Assembly (NCBI RefSeq): GCF_963678635.1
Contig: NC_087067.1
Location: 30,170,401 to 30,234,400, forward strand
Reading direction: 5' to 3'
Origin: Symsagittifera roscoffensis
Taxonomy: Eukaryota > Xenacoelomorpha > Acoela > Convolutidae
DNA: 64,000 nt
Part shown: piece by piece, positions 1 to 10,000 of the stretch
Numbering within the stretch: the first letter of the stretch is position 1
Layout of the letters: each line of letters starts with the position of its first letter
Program-made: the position numbers and the translations under genes
The notes under the pieces: model-generated
The model's input: only the letters and a program-made list of their open reading frames with translations
Databases searched by the model: none
What the model was told of the DNA's origin: nothing

Positions 1-1
1 G

Positions 2-1258
2 CAGAAGTATATAGGAAAATGGAGGGAAGCAATCGAAACGGAGATGAACATCAGACACAGCGAAACTTATTGTAGACCATCAGGAGCACGATATTTGGTG
101 GGTTCAACGTTGGCTCCAATGTGCAAGAGCAGATACCCTGTACATTTCGTGGCTGTGGACGTGAAGAGTACAAGAACGATCGTGGATCAAGCTTTCTCAG
201 TGCCAAAGTGCGTGAGATTGGCGAGAATGTCTGAAAAGTCTTACGAGTTACTATGTAAGATGTTCTCAGCAGTTCCAGAGAGAACCAAAGAGGAGTTGGA
301 GTCAATACTAGGAAAGAAGTTCATGGGATATGTGAGCGGGAACTTCAGTGACTTTGAAAAACAGAAACAGAGAGGATCAACTGTCACAGATTACAATGCA
401 GTAGATGAGAATGATGAGATCCACCGAGTGATGATGGAAGTGGAGCCATTGCTGGAAGCTTCGGGAAAACGGAATTGGAGGAGCATCATGTTGACACATG
501 ACGAGTTTCCTTGCCACTGCTTGCTGCAGACCTGGTGGTATCCCAAGCGTAGTAATCTGGTGTTGATCTGGGACTCTGGAGAGCTGCTCTCCATGGGTTT
601 ACCAGATTCATCACAGCCTATAACAATAGTGATAGTGGGAGTTATGATGGCGATACGATGGCTGGAAGCTCATGTGAGAGAAAATAATAGACAGGAGGCA
701 CCGACGAGAGAACAACTGCAGAAATTAGATTGTCTAAAAGATTTAGATCTTTTTGAGACAATGTGCAAAGTTCTAAACATTCCGATGGAAGTGAAGAAGA
801 TATGGGCAAGAAAACGATTGATGCCATGGTTCAGAGCTAACATGACTGCATGGTTGTACGAGTATGCGAAAAAGCATATGTCGAAACATGGCAGAGTTTA
901 CAGTGAATATCAGCTGGACATTGGGGCAGGAGCTTTCAAGCGAGCTTTCGTGACCCATCGGAATGCAGTGACCACCGCTGTGAAAAGAATTTCCAGGACG
1001 AGCGAGCGTAGTGGAAATGAGAAGGCAGAGATGCTGAAAGAAGATTTGGAGAGAAACGTGACGTTGTGTCTCCACAACAGCTTCTGTAGAAACAGAGAAT
1101 CAAACGTGGATCCCCTACCTTGCTGTAAACAGAGGGTGGAAGAGCAGAAGTGTTGGAGGACGGCTTCCAACAGCGTCAGGATAGTCAATGACGTGCTACA
1201 AGACACGGAGACCGAGAGTGCAGAGTCAGCGTCACAGGAGGAGGAAATGGAGCATTGA
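2..1258 (+). CDS. C-terminal part of unrecognised post-pol protein, Ty3-like element copy 1
   Basis: The frame is open from the window edge to a stop at 1256-1258, so the true start lies outside; the first ATG is at 44. I do not recognise the family. The same protein is encoded at 52,246-53,412 (two premature stops) and on the minus strand at 62,298-63,996 (diverged). Blocks shared by all three are KCVRLARMS, a cysteine/histidine block with LTH..CPCHCL/FPCHCL then WYP and LIW, MEV followed by RLMPWF-like residues, and THRNA. Downstream of this shared part is a Cys-rich segment (DPLPCCKQRVEEQ) and an acidic end (EEEMEH). No signal peptide or membrane segment is obvious. Position just before the element's noncoding 3' tail makes it the last ORF of the retroelement. 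Whether it is still translated is unknown; this is the longest intact stretch of copy 1 in the window. Confidence 0.6.
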   Translation, partial: QKYIGKWREAIETEMNIRHSETYCRPSGARYLVGSTLAPMCKSRYPVHFVAVDVKSTRTIVDQAFSVPKCVRLARMSEKSYELLCKMFSAVPERTKEELESILGKKFMGYVSGNFSDFEKQKQRGSTVTDYNAVDENDEIHRVMMEVEPLLEASGKRNWRSIMLTHDEFPCHCLLQTWWYPKRSNLVLIWDSGELLSMGLPDSSQPITIVIVGVMMAIRWLEAHVRENNRQEAPTREQLQKLDCLKDLDLFETMCKVLNIPMEVKKIWARKRLMPWFRANMTAWLYEYAKKHMSKHGRVYSEYQLDIGAGAFKRAFVTHRNAVTTAVKRISRTSERSGNEKAEMLKEDLERNVTLCLHNSFCRNRESNVDPLPCCKQRVEEQKCWRTASNSVRIVNDVLQDTETESAESASQEEEMEH

Positions 1259-1305
1259 TGAATGGTCGAGAAAACAAGAGGCAAAAAGAAGGAAAATTAG
1301 AAGAA

Positions 1306-1329
1306 TTTAGAAGTTTTAGAACTTCTAAA
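1306..1329. other. imperfect palindrome after last ORF, copy 1
   Basis: TTTAGAAG and CTTCTAAA arms face each other here. The matching site in copy 2 (53,476-53,501) is a perfect 26-bp palindrome. It sits about 50 bp past the stop codon in both copies. Confidence 0.5.
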
Positions 1330-2398
1330 CGACGAAAAAAGAAGAGAACAAAGGGATGATGAAGAAACGTTAAAACTCAGAATTGTTTTATGTGTGTGAA
1401 AAACTCAAGTGAGAAACCAAGCAACCAAGTTGTAATTGAAAACTGAAACATTTAGTTGAGTTTGGAAATTGTTGCATTTATAAATTTGCATTTTGGTTTT
1501 AGTTGAAGTGGCTTTAGAGACACTCACTTATTATTTATTTAGAAAGGCTTGAGGGAAGAGTATATTTAAATATTCCAGCCTGCATGATTGTTTTTAATCA
1601 CTTAGGAAGACTGATAACTTTGTGGTGACATGAAAAACTTGAGTAACTTCTTGAGGAGGGAGGTTGTTGCATTGTTCTTTCTAACCACGAGGTCTCTTGG
1701 TTTTAATATTCAGGACAATAAACAAGCAAGATTTCCGAAGGGAAGGAGCATAGTAGGATAATTTTAGCTTGTTGGTTGGCAGGACTGTCCTGCAAGCCAA
1801 CACCTTTTAAATCTAGGAGAAAAAGTTTCAATCGGGATATTGACACTGGAAGTCAGAAAATATGTTTTATCTTAAGTCATATCCTCAATGTGCAGATTAA
1901 TGAAAGAATTTGAAGGCTATAGTGATGTAGTATGATGCCATTTATATTCTGCAGTGAGTCGATGTGACGTAGGTAAAAGTAATTTCGTGCATTTTGTAAA
2001 TTCTGTTCGATGACACTGTAACCATTTAGAACATTGCGCGATTCAATGAGGACATTGACCGGACTGTCCGGGGAGTATGTGACATTCGACCAGAATGGCC
2101 AAAATGCACTCTCTGCAGAATTCAGGATTTTAGCAGTGAACCTTCCGGATTGGCGATTTAGAACGGATAAGGACGTTATTTGAACGATTGGCCAAACGGT
2201 GAAGGCTAGAAGATTATGGAATTCTAAATTTTAAATTTTCGAAGTAATGACGTAACATTTCTGAGAAATGTTAAAACGGCCATTTTGGCTAAAATAGCAG
2301 AAAGAAACAGAACAACTTTATCTGCGATTACGAACAGTACGAAAATCGAGACTAAAAAACAACAACGAACTACCGAACAGCAGAGGACGTTCCGAGTT

Positions 2399-2446
2399 GC
2401 AACTATTGTGCTGTTACAATAGTTGCAAGGCCGTTGCGAACAACGG
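2399..2446 (+). other. two adjacent perfect hairpins in element tail
   Basis: First hairpin: GCAACTATTGT, a 6-nt loop, then ACAATAGTTGC (11-bp perfect stem). Second, 4 nt later: CCGTTG, loop CGAA, CAACGG (6-bp stem). The first is partly kept in copy 2 near 54,578-54,600. They may be transcript structures of the LTR region. Confidence 0.5.
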
Positions 2447-2996
2447 TGAAGGGTAAAAGCCAGCCCTCCGAGTTAGCGTGAACCTGAGGTTAAGGAGCTT
2501 GATTCACTGGATTCAAGAATCCGGAAGGGTTTCGGGACTGGAACTTTTAGCCTTTTATATAAACTTTTAGCTTCTTGTCATGTCCTGAATTGAATTTAAT
2601 TAACAACTGGATTCGTTTTGATAAGGATGAGAAGCTAGGAGTTGGGGGAAAGGGTTGATCCATCTTCGATGGAGATGATGATTTTTATCTACTGAACAAA
2701 AACAATAGTAATATGATAAGTAGTAGCCCTGTTTTTAGGAGTGACCTCGTGGTCTGGGGATACAGAGACCCAGCCATGAGCTCACTAATTTCGCATGTAA
2801 TTCAGTTAATTTGAGCGTTCTGGTCGAAGCCGGAGAACAGTAGCGTTTTTGTCAGCCTGATGTAAGAAAGACCACCGAAAAGTACTGGCTTGGTAGAGAC
2901 GGTGAAAAACATGCAAAGCTCTGTTTAGACGCTAGCCAGTCGTCTTAAGACTTAGTTTTGTTATCCGTCGATATGTATCTTCCGGGCGAATGTTAC

Positions 2997-3912
2997 ATTT
3001 TCAATGAACTTTTTCGTATACTAGTTGAAATCCGTCCGCTCTAAATTGAGGCATGTTAGTTGTTTTTTTTTCTTTCAATTTGACTGGTACTGCTTATGCC
3101 TCATAATTGGCCTGCATCATTTAGCAATTATATAGACTCATGTTTTCCCCAGTAACGTTATCGGTGATATTTTGGCTTGTGTTTGCGAAGTGCAACTTCG
3201 CCTCTGTGTAAACTCAGTGCTTGTGTCCTACTGGGCTATTTCTGATGAGACGAGTTCTGAAGATGAATTCGGTTGCCTTCGACTATCGTAGAATTGCTAG
3301 AAGTTTTAGAAACGATGCGCTCAAGTAGCAGAAATAAAAGACAAATCAAAATTGCGTAAGAGAAAAAAACAAGTTAGTTCGGACTAGTTTTTCTTTCAAG
3401 TGCTAAGTAACTCTGGTTCCTACTTGTGGATCAAGAGGACCATTCGGGATGAAACAGTTTTTCTGAGACTACTATTGATTTCCAGAACAAAAAATAAGTT
3501 TATAAGAACAAAAATAAGTTCTCCTCTGCCTTAGGGGGTGCAAAAATCTTAAAAATGTATCCAACATAGACAACTCTATCTGTGCTATAATCGAGGAGGG
3601 TAGATTTTAATTGACAATTCTCTGGATGCATTAAAATCGACTTGATTTAATCATAAAATTTTGCCGATGTATTTATATAGCGTTGGTACGGCCCCTTTCC
3701 AACCTGTGAACGTACCGTCGCATGATGGAAGGGCCCATTTTAATTGACCCTTTTTTAAAGAAAAACTATTGATTTCCAGAGCACAATTCTCTAAAGAGCT
3801 GAAACCCGATTAGTATCACATTGTTAGCTTATATCAAACACAGATATGATTCACAGTTGCCCTTATCAAAAATTTTGATAAAACTGCTGGCCGTTTATTT
3901 GAAGTTCATACT
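2997..3912. other. gene-free spacer
   Basis: I see no gene here. It is AT-rich flank between the end of the retroelement and the threonine aldolase gene. It contains the dispersed motif AACTTCGCCTCTG, which recurs in related form at several places up to 32.6 kb. Confidence 0.4.
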
Positions 3913-4061
3913 ATGCGATATGCTCCAATCTTCTATTGGTCTTCTGTTTTGATTAAATCTCCGAAAACATTATCTTGGAGCGTTAAAGAATTATACAACA
4001 GGCCTTATTCGCAACAAGTTATCAAAATGACTGAAGTGAAAAAATTCGACATTGATTTGAG
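3913..4061 (+). CDS. threonine aldolase exon 1 with possible targeting leader
   Basis: From the first ATG (3913) the exon encodes 38 residues with six basic and one acidic residue, many Ser and aromatic residues, then [11 protein letters not shown]. The composition fits a mitochondrial presequence; the alternative start at 4027 gives a plain cytosolic form. The exon stops inside an Arg codon at 4061, and intron 1 (4062-4402) begins GC, not GT. The GC donor is chosen because it restores the conserved Leu-Arg-Ser-Asp-Thr junction. Confidence 0.6.
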
Positions 4062-7000
4062 GCACCTTTTACAATTATCATCAAATCAATATTTACGAAG
4101 ATTAAATAACTATTGCAAATAATAGGCTATTACTTAAGTGGATACTTAATTTAAAGTTTAGTTGTTATTGTAACTATATCTATTAACATTATCAAAATAT
4201 ATCTTATAATAGTAAGCAATGAAATGTTTATGGTAATTAAAGTGTTTTTTCTTATTTAATATGTCATTGGTATCATTTTATAAATTGTTTAGTTCTGTAA
4301 ACTAAAAATCTGTATTTAAGAAACGTTGAAAACAGGAATTTCTGATAGTAAAAAATGTTAAACCGAAGAGGTTTTTAAGATATTAAAAGATGCCTCTCAA
4401 AGGAGCGATACTGTTACAACCCCAACAGCCGAAATGCGACAGGCAATGGCTAATGCAGACGTTGGAGATGACGTTTTCTCGGAAGACCCGACGGTTGCTA
4501 AGCTTGAAAAGAAAGTTTCTCAACTATTAGGGAAAGAAAAAGCACTCTTCGTGACCAGGTGCATATTTCAGTTACTTCTGTAATTGTTTTAGAGTAATGA
4601 ACGTAGTGAAGACTCTTGTATAGGTCTTGCTGATTTTTTGTTTCAGGAAAAAGTCTTAAAAGTCTTAGCCTAATTTTTGTGATAAACTTATTAAATAGAT
4701 AACTGATTGATACGGAACAGCCGTGGTGGTCCCTATAGTATTAATGCGATTCCATATCTTCAAGGATAGCCCTATCCGAAGCATATTGATTGCAGACTCA
4801 CAAGCCAGACGTTTAGAATTTAGCAACATCAACATCCTCTCGTTACCCGGAGCTCAAATTCACGAGCTGTACAGGTTTGTGCCAGGAAAAGGTCAATACG
4901 ACAAAATTGTAAATTCGCGGGCGGAAACGGCTATCTACCGTCTACGGCAAGCGTAGAGGAAGTAACTGATCGTATAGTCAGCCTAGCAAACCATCTGCTC
5001 CACGTCTGCGAATGTGTCTTTGTACTTGGCATTCCCGCTCGATATCCCCCTGAAGCCGAACGCGAATCGATTCAGGACCACGATCTCATCCGACACTTCG
5101 CAGTAAATCGAAAGATAGAAAAACAAGCAGTTGGCGCTCGTTGGGTTTTCCGAGGCCTATCTGAACAGATTTACTGTGAGAACCACGTCACCGAGCGAGA
5201 TTACGTCCACCTCAACGAGTCAGCTTTGAGTGGACTAAGAAGCATCTTAAAGAAACGGGTCTTACACGAAGACTATTCTGTAAGTGTCAGCGAGCGACGA
5301 CCCAACACTTACGAGTGCAATCGAGCGACCGGTTGTCTGTGCGGATCCTACACGGGATAAGGTTAGAGCCCTCGTTTCGACTTTAACAGATAGGTCTCCT
5401 TTTCTGGATTCACTGTTCCTCGCGCGGTTGTATGTTTCAGCTCGAGAGGCCGAAAAAGAAATTTTTGGAGGACGAATTCTTTTACCAAACATGTCGGCTA
5501 GCGAATGTGATCAAAATTGACGTGAGAGAAACAAGCAGACTGAAGAAGCGAATATTGTGGTTATTTTGGAGAAAATTTGAGAAGGACTACGAACAAATGA
5601 ACAAGTGCACATAGAGAATTGCTTGCGATTGCACAATGAATGACTGTAGAAGCAAAACTTCACTATAGAACGAAAAACTGAAAGGGGGAAACCCCTTGTG
5701 CTACGAGCACAAAAGCCCTACTACTACTACACTACTACTACTACTGTTAAAGTCAAACCCCTCCCTTCCTTTTTCCGCTCCGCTGTTTGTAATGCTTGGC
5801 AAATAGGTCTCCCTCTCGGGATTCATTGCAAACAAGTCTTAAAGCAAGCAATCATTACCTAGTAGACCCATATCGATATAATGGATGAGACCAGGACGCG
5901 CCTTGGTTCGGTAGATGCGAACTACTATCCCTCACTTGATCAAATCCTGTCTGCTCACGACGATGATCTAAACAAGTTCCTAAGCAAAACGAAAAAAGGC
6001 AACATTGTTTGTCTACTCAAAGAATTAATACTTAAGTTCAACGAAAAAGAGAGCATTCAGAACGACCTTAATGCTATCAAAACTTCAATAACAGAAGTGT
6101 ACGATGACGTTAAAGGTTCAGCAATGTCAGAAACGCGATCAGCAGGGGAAACCTCCAAGGGTAGCTACATCTCAGCACTGTTGAAACAAAAAAGCTCCGA
6201 AGATGATAAAACATGTGAGGTGAGGATCTCCGGTATACCGGAGTTCGAATCTGTAAGCTCTGAAAAGAAGCTCAGGCAGCTAGACATAATACAACACGAA
6301 GAAAAAGCCATGATTTCAATCATGGAACATCTCGAAATACAAAAAGAAGCAATAACATCAGCAACACGTATGGGAAAATTCAGACCTGAGTCGATAAGAC
6401 CAAGAACATTTTTAGTCAAGTTTCGCGACAAATTGACTGCGTACAAGGCACTTGCGAGTGCCTTCAGACTGAAGCAATACGATGGTACCGCAGCAAATCG
6501 TTGAATAAGACCGAGCAAGAACAAGAACGCAAAATCTTGAAAAAAAGAAGTCTGATCGAAGAAAACACAGATCCTAGCCGATTAAAAATTCGTAATTTAG
6601 GACTCTTCCTAGATGGAGCAGTAGTAGGTTTAAGTGAATGATGACTTTCTTTGAGTTACGAAACTGACCAATTTACTGATTATTCGATTCTTACTTTTAA
6701 TACCCGAAGCTTAGTGAACTCAAGTAGGCGCACATCTCTATCAAACTTTGTCTTCACCAACAACTTTGACATCATCTGTTTAAGCGAAACATGGTTCACA
6801 ATTAACATCATCGACTCCGAACTATTCCTCCCTGGCTTCAATCTTTCGTTCTGACAGAAACACCAAACAAAATGAAAAAACAGCCCACGGTGGGGTCCTT
6901 ATTGCAACAAAGTCTGCAATAAAATGCTATGAAATCTCTCTTCCTGACCAATTTCAAGGTTATTGCACCGCTATAATCTGGGAATCTTCCGAAGACACAT

Positions 7001-10000
7001 TACTAATTACCACATGCTATTTCCCCCTCCTAACAGCAAATGTTATTTGGAGCCCTTCCATATTCGTCAGCTAATGGACTTCTTGTCGAACTGCAATGCA
7101 AATCATCGTATAATAAACGGAGACTTTAATCGTTCTTCAATTGACTAGTCCATTCAAACCTCAGAACCGCTCCATCAATGTATACTTGACAAAATAGATA
7201 AATTAAGCTTAACTCAAACTCTTCATTTCAAAACAACGAACGCTAATATACTTGACTTAGTCCTTGTTAGCAACCAGGTTGAAATAATCGACACCCTACC
7301 ACTCGACGTATTTACTGCACCAAAATCTGATCACTAACCTATTAACTCAATAATCCGCATAAAAGAACTCGAGAAAAGCTCCACAGTTAGTAAAAACAGT
7401 TTCTATAGCTATTGCAAAGCTGACTTCAACGGTTTAAACGATGCGTTTTCAATCCACAACTTCTCATGTTACTGCTGGTCAAATGTTACAAAAATAGTTG
7501 ACTATTTTACGAACGGATTCATAGCTTTCTGCCAAAATTCATCCCGAGTAGAACTCAACATAGACAAAATCTTCCTCCCTGGATAACTCCTGAGACGTCA
7601 AGTTCAATGAAACGTCTGTCAACATTACGCAAACAAAAAGGTTCGCAATGTGCCTCGGTGATTGCAATGAATGAAAAGGTACAAACCGCCGTAGAGAATA
7701 ACAGAAGCGAATACGAACAACATCTGTCTAACTCGCGTGATACTAAATCCCTGTTTAAATACTATAGAAAGTTCCGTAACTCAGAACTACCTTCCGTCAT
7801 GAAACTTGATAATTCAGTTGCGAAAACCTTGCCAGAGCAAGCTAATCTATTCGCCAAGTTTTTTAACTCAGCATTTATAATCTCTTCTCAACCATCCTGT
7901 CTTGAAAAACAAGAGCGATCAGTTAAACAAATAATTCATAATATAGAACCAGACAGGAATCTGATTGCCAAACTGTGTAATGATCTAGATCTAAGTAAGT
8001 CGAGAGGTCCCGATCTACTACCTCCTGTTTAATTTAAGCGTTGTAATGAATCTTTAACGCCCTCTCTACCATATCTTATATAAAGCACTCCAGACCTTTG
8101 TTACCCTGATCAATGGAAACACTATTGTCAGCCCAATTTTTAAAAAGAAAGGAAGCAAGGCCTCGATAAGTAACTACAGACCAATATGACTACTTAATAT
8201 TGCCAGCAAAATCTTCGAAAAAGTTCTTTTCATCGATCTATACAAACATCTAGAACCCTTGTTGCACAACAACCAATTCGGATTTTGCGCGAAAAGGTCA
8301 GGGACCATCCAAATGCTGCTCTATCTTGATACCATATATTCAGCTATAAACAAAAATGAAGAAGTAGACGTAATATATACCGATTTCGAGAAAGCTTTTG
8401 ACAAAGTAGATCACGGTATTCTGATTGATAAGCTCTACTCGTTGGGAATCAGAGGCAAAATATTAAAGCTAATTTATAACTACCTGACAAATAGAACACA
8501 GTGTGTCAAAATCAAAGACTGTCTGTCCCAATCATTCTATATCACAAGCGGTGTTCCTCAAAGATCAATCCTCGGGCCATTGTTTTTTCTTGTCATGATT
8601 AACGACCTACCAAGTGTATGTAATCATTCCACCAGCTTTCTATACGCAGACGACGCAAAGTTCCTACGAATTGGTACACTTAACGCAGAATTTCAGAATA
8701 ACCTAAATAACATCTTCACGTGGACTCAACAAAACCAGATTGCGTTCAATGCGTCAAAATGCACTCACCTACCGGTTAAACGTCCCACAAGTAGCGACTC
8801 AATTTTAATTAAAGTCTCAGAAGAAAAAGACCTAGGAATAATTGTAAAATCGAATCTAGGCTGGACATCGCATATTAAACTTAGAAGAGGAAAAGCCCTC
8901 AACACTGCATGCTTAAGCGCAACCTACTGCCTCTTAATACCAAGACCAAACTTAATCTGTTCAAATCCATGGTAATTCTAGTTTTGCTATACGGTTCAGC
9001 GTGCTATCAATTGAACGTCGAAGAAATGAAATTCTTAGGTGTTCAACGCAATGCATGCAAATGGATTGCAACAGATCCTAATTACAAAACGTCGCTTCAG
9101 CGTCTAGGAATACTGCCTTTACCCATGTACATTCAGCTCAATAATTTACTTCTACTATCTAAAATCCTCAATAATCACTACGACTACAATTTTTCTGACC
9201 GTTTTCCGCCTAAAAATGACCTAGCTAATACAAGATCTCGTTTATTTGAATGTACACGCCCTGCAAAATTTGTTTGTGAAAAAAATTTTTGGTTTCATGC
9301 AAAGAGGCTGGCTAATTTGGTTCCTCATAAAGTGGACTTTATGAACACGATAGGACTCAAAGGACGGTTGCTGCAACGGATGTGGGAGCATTTCGAGAAA
9401 AGATTCGATGACTCCAACCCCTGTAGCTGGAAAATTCTGTGCGACTGTACCCGAAACAACTGCAGAAATATGTCTAACCAACTGAACTGAAACTGTGGGG
9501 AAAACCCCTTGCGTACGCTTAATTCATATTATTATGATTATTATTATTATTGATGCACTTAGGTATAATGCACTTTTTGAGTTCAATTGAAATTCATCTG
9601 CTGAAAGTGACGTAAATAGCACTCTCCAAATACGAACCACATGACGCGAAAAAATGTGAACGATTTCTAGTTTCGAAGGTGGAATTCGTTTTTGAGATTT
9701 CCCAATGGAATAAAAACTTTAGCTTTTGATCCAGTTTTCTCAATTGGGTTCATGCTATCAAAATAGTGCCCATCAGAAATTGTTCCAGAAATTCAAAGAG
9801 CTTCTTAAAGGGCATCTATTTTTTTATTTGAAATTCGAAAGTTGAGATTTTTCAAGAAAGTCAACTTTTTTATGTTTACTTGCGTTCATTACTCTTTCCC
9901 AATCTTCGATGGGCTATGTTAAATGATGTAAAAAATAGGAATAAAAATATCTAAATTAACAAATATTGAACAATTAAATATTCCAATTTTAATTAGAAAT

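Larger units (their letters stand above)
1259..2996 (+). mobile_element. 3' noncoding tail / putative LTR of Ty3-like element copy 1
   Basis: This stretch has no ORF and aligns by eye with 53,413-55,150 through many shared blocks, for example TTGGTTGGCAGGACTGTCCT (near 1770), a GAGGACATTGAC..GACTGTCC block (near 2050), TTGATCCATC (near 2656) and CCGGGCGAATGTTACA at the very end. Both copies stop matching at TGTTACA (2996 and 55,150), which marks the element's 3' terminus and fits an LTR ending in CA. The left edge of the LTR was not found, because no 5' LTR lies in the window. Several blocks also recur in copy 3 on the minus strand. Confidence 0.6.
4707..5746 (+). mobile_element. short non-LTR (LINE) derivative with (CTA)n tail
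   Basis: Composite element in intron 2 of threonine aldolase. It has an SGNH-like ORF (4723-5352), then about 250 bp of broken coding that resembles the extreme C-terminus of the neighbouring LINE's ORF2 (a CDCT motif near 5620). It ends with the string GGGGGAAACCCCTTG and a (CTA)n microsatellite at 5718-5746. The neighbouring LINE ends in a similar GGGGAAAACCCCTTG followed by (ATT)n, so the two share 3' machinery recognition. No reverse transcriptase core is present. It is either a deletion copy or a non-autonomous LINE. Confidence 0.6.
5747..9552 (+). mobile_element. near full-length non-LTR retrotransposon (Jockey/CR1-like)
   Basis: Order is 5' UTR, ORF1 (5881-6641), ORF2 with endonuclease and reverse transcriptase (about 6645-9490), a short 3' UTR with GGGGAAAACCCCTTG, and an (ATT)n tail at 9530-9552. 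Both ORFs carry frameshifts and stops, so this copy is dead. It lies head to tail directly behind the LINE derivative, inside intron 2 of the threonine aldolase gene, in the same orientation as the gene. Confidence 0.85.

Noticed and set aside
3229-3280. CTGATGAGAC followed by a hairpin, like a hammerhead ribozyme core
   Set aside because: The required GAAA box after the stem is missing, and the other two helices cannot be drawn.
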